Source: Paenibacillus polysaccharolyticus
Lineage (GTDB): Bacteria; Bacillota; Bacilli; Paenibacillales; Paenibacillaceae
Direction of reading: 5' to 3'
Assembly: GCF_900102085.1 (NCBI RefSeq)
Contig: NZ_FMVM01000014.1
Coordinates: 124,001-188,000 of the forward strand
Length of the DNA: 64,000 nucleotides
The notes beneath the pieces are model-generated. The model was given only the letters and a program-made list of their open reading frames with translations. It made no database searches and was not told the origin of the DNA. A program made the translations under genes and the position numbers. Below, piece after piece: positions 26,290-33,720 of the stretch; within the stretch, counting starts at the first letter, position 1; each line of letters opens with the position of its first letter.

Positions 26290-27648
26290 TCAGGGGGCGA
26301 TCTTGAAGGATAACGACAACAGAACCTCCTTAAGTTTCGCGGACAATCGTTCGTTATCCCCTGTCCCCTCGATCAGCGAATAATACAATCTGCCCTTCAC
26401 TTGCTTATTCCGGATTCCCTTGCACTCGCTGACGACCTTGTTAATAAAGAGTGTATTCGCGCTTAACGGTAGCATGCCAAACCCTCGATCAGGCTTATAT
26501 AGAACACCCTCGCGGTCCAGCAATTCCAGCAATTGATCAAATGATACATCCCCTGCAAACTGTAAGGTCGCATGTGTCATACTGCCGGCCGTATCGTGCT
26601 TCTCGAGATACCGGTCAACGTAATGCTTGATCAGACTCATTGATTTTCTTGCGTTGACCTCAACAATCGGAACGATACGGCCGTCTCTTAGTAGCATCGA
26701 ATCGACGCATACGTCGCCGTGATAACCCGACTGATAAAGCTCGCGGGCTACCAGCTTCATTACACCAAAGTACTCTGCTTCGTGTAACGTATGAAGTAGC
26801 CTGTCATCGGCTGTATAGGAGCCTTGGTACGCGAAATTGTGATTGACCACTTGCTGCACAGAGACATGACGGTACGCACCGTCCGGATCGATGTGGAATT
26901 GGCAAGAGAAATCCAGCTCTTTGAGGAGAAACGGCTCAATAATAAACCGAACCGTTCTTCCCTTTCTGCACTGATCGGCGAGATAAGAGGTAACCCGTTG
27001 CAGAATCGCTTCCGACTCGATTAACAAATTCCCCTTCCCGGATACCCCAAACTCATCTTTGATCAGAAAGGGGCCTTGTTTCAGCAGAGCCAAGCCGCTT
27101 GATAGCAACTCTTCGTGAGAATAGACCGTCTGGCTGTCACACTGAAGCCCAAGGCGACGGTTCAATTCGGCTGAATACAGCTTAGAATTAACCGTCTGAA
27201 CCGTCTCGACAGCTGGACAATCCTGTTCCAGCCCGAAACGCGCAGTAGCACGGTCCACTCCCGGAATGACCGCAAAGGGCGATAACCGGGCGCCGTTCAG
27301 CCAGTCTGGATCTATGTCACCCACTTGATCCGTTGAGGTGAGCAGGTCGAATATATTGGCGGTTCTGCCTGCGCTTCCTCCATCAGGACTCTCAAGATCG
27401 GTTGAATTGGACAGAAATTGGAATCCGATCTCATGCAAATACGCTTTATGAGAAGCGTTCATTCGATAACGGGTAATGAGCCTATCCTGCGCCCCGCAAA
27501 AAGGGAAGAGCAGCTCATCCATGGCCATCACGACATTCTCCATTTCAGGATCGTGAACCGACGGCAGTTTGGCTTGATTAGGGTCGCGCCAGAAGCGTTC
27601 CGCGTCAAACATCCCGATAATGAGCTCGGACTTGCCTCTATCGTTCAT
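26290..27648 (-). CDS. ATP-grasp ligase (BtrJ-like context)
   Basis: A 452-residue protein with an ATP-grasp core. Visible are QGPFLIKDEFGVSGKGNL (ATP-binding loop), VRFIIEPFLLKELDFSCQFHI, and RELYQSGYHGDVCVDSMLLRD followed by VPIVEVNARKSMSL (metal-binding Glu/Asn region). ATP-grasp enzymes form amide or thioester links through acyl phosphates. In butirosin biosynthesis BtrJ, also ATP-grasp, loads glutamate onto the carrier protein BtrI. Here the gene follows an ACP gene with an ATGA overlap at 27645-27648, so it is tightly coupled to that ACP and probably loads or extends it. The longer frame to 27711 would overlap the ACP gene by 67 bases and is unlikely. Confidence 0.78.
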   Translation of the reverse strand: MNDRGKSELIIGMFDAERFWRDPNQAKLPSVHDPEMENVVMAMDELLFPFCGAQDRLITRYRMNASHKAYLHEIGFQFLSNSTDLESPDGGSAGRTANIFDLLTSTDQVGDIDPDWLNGARLSPFAVIPGVDRATARFGLEQDCPAVETVQTVNSKLYSAELNRRLGLQCDSQTVYSHEELLSSGLALLKQGPFLIKDEFGVSGKGNLLIESEAILQRVTSYLADQCRKGRTVRFIIEPFLLKELDFSCQFHIDPDGAYRHVSVQQVVNHNFAYQGSYTADDRLLHTLHEAEYFGVMKLVARELYQSGYHGDVCVDSMLLRDGRIVPIVEVNARKSMSLIKHYVDRYLEKHDTAGSMTHATLQFAGDVSFDQLLELLDREGVLYKPDRGFGMLPLSANTLFINKVVSECKGIRNKQVKGRLYYSLIEGTGDNERLSAKLKEVLLSLSFKIAP

Positions 27649-27896
27649 ACAGATGCCGTCTTCTGCAGCTCCGAGATATAATTGCAGAAGATTGTAACCG
27701 ATTCCATGCAATCGAAGTCGAATTGTTCAAAATCGATTTCAATGCCGAAGTTCTCCTCCACCTTCAATAAGAAAGTAATTAGCTGTAAAGAGTCCATCCC
27801 CCCGTCTTCCATGATGCTGGAATGCCCATTCAAGCTGTTCTCCAGCTGGGCGTCATCCTTGACTTCGCTTATCATCGCTATGATTTGTTCCTGCAT
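27645..27896 (-). CDS. Acyl carrier protein 2
   Basis: An 83-residue carrier protein. The phosphopantetheine site is GGMDSLQL with Ser36, preceded by the usual acidic loop and followed by FLLKVEENFGIEIDFEQFDF, the ACP helix II/III pattern. The start at 27896 has GGGAGG 7 bases upstream. It overlaps the ATP-grasp gene, the same pairing as btrI and btrJ in butirosin clusters. It presumably carries the growing aminoacyl intermediate. A 4'-phosphopantetheinyl transferase is not encoded in the window. Confidence 0.88.
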   Translation of the reverse strand: MQEQIIAMISEVKDDAQLENSLNGHSSIMEDGGMDSLQLITFLLKVEENFGIEIDFEQFDFDCMESVTIFCNYISELQKTASV

Positions 27897-28409
27897 AGGT
27901 ACCTCCCGTTTAATGGATATATTGACCCTGGTGATAATGGATCGTTCAAGTGAGTGCATTATGCAAACTGATCGCCGGTTCCAAGTCCACGATGGTGGCT
28001 TCCGGAAGATTCTTCAAATAAACTGACTGTTCATACGTAAGGTTGGTGAGCGTTGCGTTGCTCCCAAACGAAATAGGAATGGTTCTATGCATGATTCACA
28101 AGATGTCGGGTCAAATACTAGGAGAGATTCTTGAGGTGATTGGACTCACTGTGGTGTGGTTGTGCCGGAAAAAGCGCTTGAAGCAATGCGGATCGTTGAA
28201 ACCTAAGACGGCATTAGGCTGCCAGCAAACGGAATCTTTAAGACAAGAGCAAAGGTTTGGCTTACGCAATACGTTGCATCGCAACGATTATAATCCCAGC
28301 ATCACTCCCTCCATGAATATGCCCTGTTCACCACGGGCTTCGGGTTAAGGATTCTATTCGAGTGCAGAAGAGATATCCACAATTAACATCATTGGCTCCC
28401 GCAACATTA
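27897..28409. other. Intergenic region inside the biosynthetic locus, with a 48-codon ORF
   Basis: About 510 bases separate the first BtrH-like gene from ACP 2, the largest gap in the locus. On the minus strand an ATG at 28092 opens a 48-codon frame to 27946 (MHRTIPISFGSNATLTNL at its N terminus), ending 49 bases before the ACP start. It lacks a good ribosome binding site. On the plus strand a short stretch at 28139-28207 (DWTHCGVVVPEKALEAMRIV) looks like the tail of a broken protein. I see no intact gene. The region may be a scar of rearrangement, or may hold a small unrecognised gene. Confidence 0.35.
27946..28092 (-). CDS. Hypothetical 48-residue ORF (doubtful)
   Basis: The frame encodes a polar peptide with the internal stretch YLKNLPEATIVDLEPAISLH. 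It lies immediately upstream of ACP 2 and two radical SAM genes, so a precursor-peptide role is conceivable. It has no Shine-Dalgarno sequence at the ATG, no Cys, and no typical leader/core division. It could equally be a remnant of a longer gene. Confidence 0.2.
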   Translation of the reverse strand: MHRTIPISFGSNATLTNLTYEQSVYLKNLPEATIVDLEPAISLHNALT

Positions 28410-29474
28410 CTAATTGCCTACCTTCTTCAGCCATCGTTCAAGGAATATGGATTCTTCATTTTCTATATTCGTAATCAGCGTTTGTAAGTTTTCGGAAATA
28501 CTCGTATCCCTTGTCAAATTATATTTAATCGCTAGATTCACCAGGATCTTTGCTTTAAGTTCAATGGCTGTGAATTCATCGATATGCTCTTGATTTAATT
28601 CAATCAAATGCCGATTATCGTACAAGTACTTGAGTCTTAGCGTCATGATCTTCTTATGATCATAAAGTAAATGAAAGGGTCTTATATCAAGCATAGCCTT
28701 ATGTTCGGATGTCTCTTTCGCATAATTAAATAGAGTTGTGTATATTTGCATGCCGAAGTCAAGATTATGCCTGTCGCCCCCATAGTTGAACATCTCCCAA
28801 TACTCCGGCGTTTTGTTAGTGAAATAATTTCTTATCGAATTCACTAGGGTATCTGCACTGAATTTATCCTGATATTGATTATTAAATGTATACAGATAAA
28901 CCATTTCTCTTAGATAATCATGATTCGTTGTTAGATGATTCATGTCAAACGCTAGATTGAAATCATTAAATGATATCTCAGCCTGACTATATACCCCGTT
29001 CTTAAAAAAATCGGAAACATAAAATATCTCTCTATTCAAATCATAGCCGTAAACAAATATGTCATGATGCAATTGAAGTTTATTGTAGCGATCGCTTAGG
29101 GGCACGTAGAAATAATTGACCATGGTGTGGACATAGTTATTCGCATTAATATTTTCTATAATAAAATGAATAACAGAGTCCCATTTAGTTGTTACAGTAT
29201 CTCTATGTATCTTTTGGGTAGTAATCCATTTGCACGAATCCGAAGGCCGCAGCTCATAAGTCACAGGGAAATAAAAATCTCCCCAATGATGTTTATAATC
29301 TTTGTTAATGAATAATTGGACATAATTGTTGAATATCCATGGGTGAGCGCACTCGTAATGGGTAAGTATGGACAAGAGATGAGCATGTTGCGTATAGGTT
29401 GTAATCATCGGATAACTGACCGGCAATAATTTTCTGCCTAACGTTTGAGTTGAATTTTTCAACCTTTCATTCAC
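28410..29474 (-). CDS. BtrH-like protein, copy 1, catalytic Cys apparently missing
   Basis: A 354-residue AT-rich gene product parallel in layout to the second BtrH-like protein: an N-terminal C39/BtrH-like half with HHDIFVYGYD (His137) and FYVSDF (Asp155) at the same spacing as His138/Asp156 in copy 2, then a helical half. When the N-terminal helices are aligned by eye (TYTQHAHLLSILTHY against YFNCGYNLWLTLARY), the position of Cys30 in copy 2 is occupied by Gln. The only nearby Cys is Cys42, after the helix. It may therefore be a non-catalytic partner or use a different residue. The start is a GTG with a weak ribosome binding site, 37 bases after the ligase gene. Confidence 0.62.
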   Translation of the reverse strand: MNERLKNSTQTLGRKLLPVSYPMITTYTQHAHLLSILTHYECAHPWIFNNYVQLFINKDYKHHWGDFYFPVTYELRPSDSCKWITTQKIHRDTVTTKWDSVIHFIIENINANNYVHTMVNYFYVPLSDRYNKLQLHHDIFVYGYDLNREIFYVSDFFKNGVYSQAEISFNDFNLAFDMNHLTTNHDYLREMVYLYTFNNQYQDKFSADTLVNSIRNYFTNKTPEYWEMFNYGGDRHNLDFGMQIYTTLFNYAKETSEHKAMLDIRPFHLLYDHKKIMTLRLKYLYDNRHLIELNQEHIDEFTAIELKAKILVNLAIKYNLTRDTSISENLQTLITNIENEESIFLERWLKKVGN

Positions 29475-29511
29475 CCCTGGTTATTTGGTTAAATGGCTTA
29501 AAGATTCCGAA

Positions 29512-31005
29512 TCAGTATATCTCATTTAGCAATAAGTGCTTCGTACTTGCCCTGTCCAGTTTTCCTGTTTTTGTTTTTGGAATGTTATCTATAATCCTCC
29601 ATTGCCTAGGCACTTTATACGATGACAAATGCAATTTGCAATGTCGTGTCAGTGCATCTATATCAATCAGGCATTCATTAAAAACTTTTAGAAATGCGAT
29701 GGGAACCTCGCCTAACAGATCATCGTGTACACCAACAACCATGACCTCCTCCACTTCTTTCAAGCCGTACAAAAAATCCTCGATTTCTTCCGGATAGATA
29801 TTGATACCGCCAGATATAATGATATTCTTCTTTCGACCTGTCAGTATAAGACACCCTGATTCATTCCAATATCCCAGATCCCCTGTCTTTAACCACCCCT
29901 CAACAATGGTAGCGTTCGTTAACTCCGGGTTTTTGTAATAACCGAGCATCACATTCGGGCCCTTGACCCAAATTTCTCCGATCGCTGCTCCTTCAACCTC
30001 ATTCTCTTCTTCGTCAACAAGACGAATCGAAACGTCATTGATGGGTGTTCCACAGGATAAGTAGCGCTCTCCCCGTTCCATCATGCTCACCCGCGGAGAA
30101 GCTTCGGTCAATCCATAGGTTTGAATAATGTCCGCATGAGGAAATATAGTTTGAAGATGGTCTACCAATTTCGCGGGAGTCGCCGCGCCGCTAATTACAA
30201 TACATTCAATGGAATCAAAGGCACCCCAGTTCTTTGTCTGATGGAAATCGGAAACAAAGTGCATCAATTGCGTAGGCACCGCCGAGAATGCCGTGACCGC
30301 CTTATTCTGAAACAGTTTAAACGCGGTGCGCGGCAACAAGGGCAAGCTGATAAGTTTAATTCGGGTTCCATATAACATGCAAGAAATCAATTGCGTGACA
30401 ATCGTAGAACTGAAATGAACGGGCATCGTTACCAGAAACGAATCTTGATTCGTATACCCCACCTTTCCGCCGTGTGCGAGCGCATTCGTTAATACATTCC
30501 AATGGGATAACATAACGATTTTAGATTTTCCGGTTGTGCCCGATGTAGGAAGGAGAATCGCACATTGATTGGGATCGGACTGATTGGTTAACGAGATCGA
30601 CTCGAACGAAGGCATGGGTTCTTGCGATACATCCTGAGCGGTAACCCAAGGAATGTCACAATTTAAATGCGCAGGCTGTGCAGATTTGCTGATAACTAAT
30701 TTGGCGTCACTGGCATTTAAAATATTTTCAATTTCAGTATTGGATGCCGAATAAGGAATCGGTACTAACACATAACCGCAGAATTGAATGCCAAGCGCCG
30801 CAAAAATGAACAAGGGCTCATTATTTGTGTATAATGCAACATGACTTCCAGGCTCAAGCTTAAAATTCTTGCGGATATATAAAGCAATCAAGTAAGCTTC
30901 TGTCATCACCTCTCCGTAAGTCCATTGCTGCTTTAGATCTTCAAGGATAATATGATCTTGGCGATTAGAGGCCTCCAGAAATAGACGCTGAATGATCGTC
31001 ATCAT
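29512..31005 (-). CDS. AMP-dependent acyl/aryl ligase (ANL superfamily)
   Basis: A 497-residue adenylating enzyme of normal length for acyl-CoA/acyl-ACP ligases. The P-loop is LLPTSGTTGKSKIVMLSH, followed by QTYGLTEASPRVSM, WLKTGDLGYW, LTGRKKNIIISGG-N-YPEE, and the catalytic-lysine region IPKTKTGKLDR. It should activate a carboxylic acid as an acyl-AMP and hand it to a thiol. The neighbouring ACP 1 gene overlaps its start (ATGA at 31002-31005), so that ACP is the likely acceptor. The acid cannot be predicted from motifs alone. Confidence 0.9.
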   Translation of the reverse strand: MMTIIQRLFLEASNRQDHIILEDLKQQWTYGEVMTEAYLIALYIRKNFKLEPGSHVALYTNNEPLFIFAALGIQFCGYVLVPIPYSASNTEIENILNASDAKLVISKSAQPAHLNCDIPWVTAQDVSQEPMPSFESISLTNQSDPNQCAILLPTSGTTGKSKIVMLSHWNVLTNALAHGGKVGYTNQDSFLVTMPVHFSSTIVTQLISCMLYGTRIKLISLPLLPRTAFKLFQNKAVTAFSAVPTQLMHFVSDFHQTKNWGAFDSIECIVISGAATPAKLVDHLQTIFPHADIIQTYGLTEASPRVSMMERGERYLSCGTPINDVSIRLVDEEENEVEGAAIGEIWVKGPNVMLGYYKNPELTNATIVEGWLKTGDLGYWNESGCLILTGRKKNIIISGGINIYPEEIEDFLYGLKEVEEVMVVGVHDDLLGEVPIAFLKVFNECLIDIDALTRHCKLHLSSYKVPRQWRIIDNIPKTKTGKLDRASTKHLLLNEIY

Positions 31006-31244
31006 AGCGTTTTCTCAGTCAAATAATTAAGGATTAATCCAGCCGTGGAGAACTTCTCAAATAACAGATCTTCATCAGGGATCGAGATGTTAAACTTCGA
31101 TTCCACTAAAACAATAAGCTTGACGAAGCCTACGGAATCGATCCCTTGGTCCAACAAACGGGTATCGTGGTCTTCCGGATACTCGATGTCCAGCTCAGCA
31201 AAAATTTCGTCTTTCAAGATCAATTCTATTGATTTAGACATCAT
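31002..31244 (-). CDS. Acyl carrier protein 1, first gene of the biosynthetic operon
   Basis: An 80-residue carrier protein with the attachment site LLDQGIDSVGFVKL (Ser37), followed by VLVESKFNISIPDEDL, the classic ACP helix pattern. It is the promoter-proximal gene of the leftward operon and overlaps the ligase gene by 4 bases, forming an activation-and-loading pair. Its ribosome binding site (GGGGGAAAC) lies just upstream of the ATG. The second ACP in the locus pairs with an ATP-grasp enzyme, which suggests two separate loading branches. Confidence 0.9.
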   Translation of the reverse strand: MMSKSIELILKDEIFAELDIEYPEDHDTRLLDQGIDSVGFVKLIVLVESKFNISIPDEDLLFEKFSTAGLILNYLTEKTL

Positions 31245-31338
31245 GTTTCCCCCGTTAGATAATCTTTAGAAAAAGGCTAATTAAAGAGGATCATATACGT
31301 GATGAGCAAGTGAGAGTGATTGTGAATAAGTTCATAAC

Positions 31339-31488
31339 GATAAACAAGGTGAATTTGTACTGAAAGAGTTGTTTACAGAGTTGTTTACAGAGTTGTTTGC
31401 AGGGATGCTGCAATTCATGTTGGAGGCGGAGTATGACACGATGCAGGACATAAACAGCTTGACGCGAAGAGTACAACGACGGAAATAA
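31339..31488 (+). pseudogene. Transposase-like remnant (IS256-type N-terminal fragment, tentative)
   Basis: The plus strand encodes about 49 residues, DKQGEFVLKELFTELFTELF then AGMLQFMLEAEYDTMQD, before a stop. The ELF...ML..MLEAE pattern recalls the N-terminal region of IS256-family (mutator-type) transposases. The frame is closed at both ends by stops, and a GTG-started stretch just upstream lies in another frame. Three 12-bp tandem copies of GAGTTGTTTACA (31366-31401, last unit GAGTTGTTTGCA) lengthen it. The identification is from memory and weak. Confidence 0.35.
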
Positions 31489-31522
31489 TTGAGGGTTACC
31501 ATCGTCAACATCGCAAAGCCTA

Positions 31523-31571
31523 AAGAAAAAAAGCATTTTCCCAAGCAATGAAGCGTTGCTGAAAATGCTTT
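31523..31571 (-). terminator. Intrinsic terminator in the leader of the biosynthetic operon
   Basis: Read on the minus strand, AAAGCATTTTC pairs with GAAAATGCTTT, with a nested AGCAA/TTGCT stem, followed by TTTTTTTC. It stands between the promoter at 31.75 kb and the first gene at 31244, so it would stop transcripts before the operon unless antitermination occurs. Confidence 0.7.
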
Positions 31572-31609
31572 ACAAAACGAAGAGAAATATCATTCGTAAA
31601 TGGATAGGT

Positions 31610-31639
31610 TTAGTACAAAACTGGGACTAAGTCCCTCAT
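31610..31639 (-). CDS. Putative leader peptide (9 residues)
   Basis: ATG at 31639 begins the frame MRDLVPVLY-stop, with GGAG 5 bases upstream on the minus strand. It lies between the operon promoter and the leader terminator, and contains the small hairpin GGGAC/GTCCC. The arrangement resembles translation-dependent attenuators, but no aligned relatives are available to test it. Confidence 0.35.
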   Translation of the reverse strand: MRDLVPVLY

Positions 31640-31744
31640 CACCTCTCCATTTTCTTCCTCGACGGAATCGAATTATATTGCGTAAAATTTTGCTTGGAGA
31701 GCGTTTACACTAGTGATTTACAGCACTAATTGATTGATATATTA

Positions 31745-31773
31745 AATATAATTACATATATGCCAATTGTCAA
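31745..31773 (-). promoter_or_regulatory. Sigma-A promoter of the biosynthetic operon
   Basis: On the minus strand TTGACA (31768-31773) and TATATT (31745-31750) are exactly 17 bases apart in AT-rich DNA. The start of transcription would be near 31738, giving a leader of about 490 bases before the first ACP gene. Confidence 0.7.
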
Positions 31774-32137
31774 CAGTTTTGAAAAAGCCCTTTGATGCCC
31801 TCAGGAATTTTGTCTTTGCTTGATGGGAGATCACCTTCGGTTAATGCAATCGTGTTTCTTTCGTTTGGCACTACCTACAACAATCTTCCATTAAAATCTT
31901 CGAAGAAACCGAGAGCTCACTACGCTCAAAGACTTAAGCTATTATGCTCACCATATTGTGCTAACCTGCTACTACAATGAAAAATGTCTCGGATCACTAT
32001 GATCGAATCACTAAAAGGGTTGGAATAGCTATCCCAACTTTGAGGGATTGAAGAGTGATTGCGTATATCACTATAATTCAGATATTGGATTAAAGTTAAT
32101 TTAGATAGCGGCAAGGGTACCGAAAAGGGGGATGCAT

Positions 32138-33493
32138 ATGAATCATCACACATCAATGGCTCCGAAACGGCAAAAAAGCCGCTCTGACAGAGTAAATGAG
32201 TATGTAAAATCGCCAGAGAAGCAGAAGAAGCTGTATAAAAAAACGTTATGGCTTGTTGTGGTCTCACAAATATTCGGAGGAGCGGGGCTGGCTGCCGGGC
32301 TTACTGTTGGAGCGCTGCTTGCGCAGGACATGCTAGGCAGCGACAGCCTTTCCGGTCTTCCCGCAGCTTTGTTTACGCTAGGCTCTGCGGCGGCGGCGCT
32401 GATCGTGGGAAGGTTTTCACAGCGATTTGGACGCAGAGTCGGGCTGGCTGCCGGATTTATAGCGGGTGGAGTTGGAGCAACTGGCGTTGTGTTTGCCGCG
32501 CTCTGGGATCAAATAGCGCTCCTATTTGTGTCTTTGTTGATTTATGGAGCTGGCACGGCAACCAATCTGCAAGCCCGATATGCGGGTACGGACCTGGCGC
32601 TGCCGAATCAGCGGGCCAAAGCAATCAGCACAGCGCTGGTGTTTACGACAATTGGCGCGGTGGCAGGTCCCAATCTGGTAGAGCCGACTGGCCGCATGGC
32701 GACCTCCATCGGTCTTCCTGCTTTGTCGGGGCCCTTTATTCTAGCGGCAGTTGCATATTTGATAGCGGGCCTGGTACTGCTGCTGTTTCTTCATCCTGAT
32801 CCATTTATCGTTGCCAAGGCGATTGACGAAGAGGAAAGATTGAATAAAGGTTCGCAAGTGAAAGACGGCAAAAGTCTTCAGGCAAGGGTAGACACAAGCC
32901 GCCCGGAGAGCTCTCATAACCGAAAAGGACTCATTGTGGGGGCAACGGTTATGGTGCTTACCCAAATCGTAATGGTGGGTATCATGGTCATGACGCCCGT
33001 TCATATGAAGCAGCATGGTCATGGGCTTGGAGATGCAGGTCTGGTGATTGGCATCCATATCGCATTCATGTATTTGCCTTCCCTGCTGACCGGCGTGCTG
33101 GTGGATAAGCTTGGCCGTACCTTTATGTCCTGTGCATCAGGCGTTACGCTGCTGCTGGCAGGTTTAACCGCGGCTTTTGCACCAGGCGAATCCATGGGTT
33201 TGCTTATTGTAGCGTTGGCGCTTCTCGGCCTAGGCTGGAACTTTGGACTAATTAGCGGAACGGCAGCCATTATCGACTCCACAACGCCGAAGGTTCGCGC
33301 GAAGACACAAGGCACGGTTGACGTTCTGATTGCGCTGGCTGGCGCGTCCGGCGGCGCTTTGTCAGGCATGGTTATGGCTGGCGTTGGCTACTCCATGCTT
33401 TCCCTTGCCGGAGGATTGATGTCCCTGCTGCTTATTCCGGTGGTGGCCTGGTCATGGAGAAAAAATTCAACCTCTCATTCTGAAAAGGGGTAA
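32138..33493 (+). CDS. MFS transporter
   Basis: A 451-residue major facilitator with 12 hydrophobic segments and the loop 2-3 motif GRFSQRFGRRVGL plus its repeat DKLGRTFMSCASG in the second half. A cytoplasmic loop of about 45 charged residues (KAIDEEERLNKGSQ...) separates the two halves. The substrate is unknown; drug or sugar efflux are both possible, and export related to the adjacent biosynthetic locus is conceivable but the gene is divergent and GC-richer. The ATG at 32138 has AAAAGGGGG 6 bases upstream, while the ATG at 32132 is too close to it. Confidence 0.85.
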   Translation: MNHHTSMAPKRQKSRSDRVNEYVKSPEKQKKLYKKTLWLVVVSQIFGGAGLAAGLTVGALLAQDMLGSDSLSGLPAALFTLGSAAAALIVGRFSQRFGRRVGLAAGFIAGGVGATGVVFAALWDQIALLFVSLLIYGAGTATNLQARYAGTDLALPNQRAKAISTALVFTTIGAVAGPNLVEPTGRMATSIGLPALSGPFILAAVAYLIAGLVLLLFLHPDPFIVAKAIDEEERLNKGSQVKDGKSLQARVDTSRPESSHNRKGLIVGATVMVLTQIVMVGIMVMTPVHMKQHGHGLGDAGLVIGIHIAFMYLPSLLTGVLVDKLGRTFMSCASGVTLLLAGLTAAFAPGESMGLLIVALALLGLGWNFGLISGTAAIIDSTTPKVRAKTQGTVDVLIALAGASGGALSGMVMAGVGYSMLSLAGGLMSLLLIPVVAWSWRKNSTSHSEKG

Positions 33494-33700
33494 ATGCCTA
33501 ATGTAAGACTGAACGAGTTAATAGAAAAGGAATGCAACATTGAAGAGTCTTTGAAAAACAACAATAATACTTCAGTGTTCACCGAATTAAAACAAATTCT
33601 CGAATCATTTTTATCCTTCAGGGAGTTGACTCCAGAGATCTTGCACCGACCCATTAATCGAATTGAAATTAAAGCAGAAGGGTTCGAGAATCTTTTATAA
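33494..33700 (+). pseudogene. C-terminal fragment of a serine recombinase-like protein
   Basis: A 68-codon frame that begins directly after the MFS stop codon. Its C-terminal half, FRELTPEILHRPINRIEIKA, resembles the LTPE-hR-IerIeI tail of large serine recombinases (DUF4368-like region). The catalytic N-terminal domain is absent. The frame ends within a 20-bp inverted repeat. I read it as debris from a mobile element, although translation as a small protein from the ATG at 33494 (AAAGGGG upstream) is possible. Confidence 0.45.
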
Positions 33701-33720
33701 ATTCTCGAACCCTTCTGCTT
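33672..33720. terminator. Bidirectional terminator, perfect 20-bp stem
   Basis: Bases 33672-33691 are exactly complementary to 33701-33720 with a 9-base loop. The stem overlaps the last codons of the recombinase fragment and the stop codon of rlmD. Short T-rich stretches lie on both sides. Stem length is unusual for a simple terminator. Confidence 0.65.

Larger units (their letters stand above)
31245..32137. other. Upstream region of the biosynthetic operon
   Basis: Almost 900 bases without an intact gene between the first ACP gene and the MFS gene. It holds a transposase-like remnant (31339-31488), a terminator hairpin read leftward (31523-31571), a small leader ORF (31610-31639) and a near-consensus leftward promoter (31745-31773). 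From 31774 to 32137 I see only short inverted repeats (e.g. GTTGG/CCAAC near 32019-32038) and the MFS ribosome binding site. Confidence 0.6.

Noticed and set aside
28043..28348. A 101-codon plus-strand frame in the gap before ACP 2
   Set aside because: The composition is random-looking, there is no ribosome binding site, and it would be the only plus-strand gene inside the operon.
17064..31244. Reading the locus as a classical RiPP cluster
   Set aside because: Radical SAM enzymes and an exporter are present, but no convincing precursor peptide, RRE domain or leader protease is seen. The ACPs, ligase and ATP-grasp favour carrier-protein chemistry. The doubtful 48-codon ORF is kept only as a possibility.
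17064..31244. Calling the locus a butirosin cluster
   Set aside because: Genes for the aminocyclitol core (e.g. a 2-deoxy-scyllo-inosose synthase), the decarboxylase and the monooxygenase of butirosin synthesis are absent. Only the ACP, ATP-grasp, radical SAM and BtrH elements are shared.
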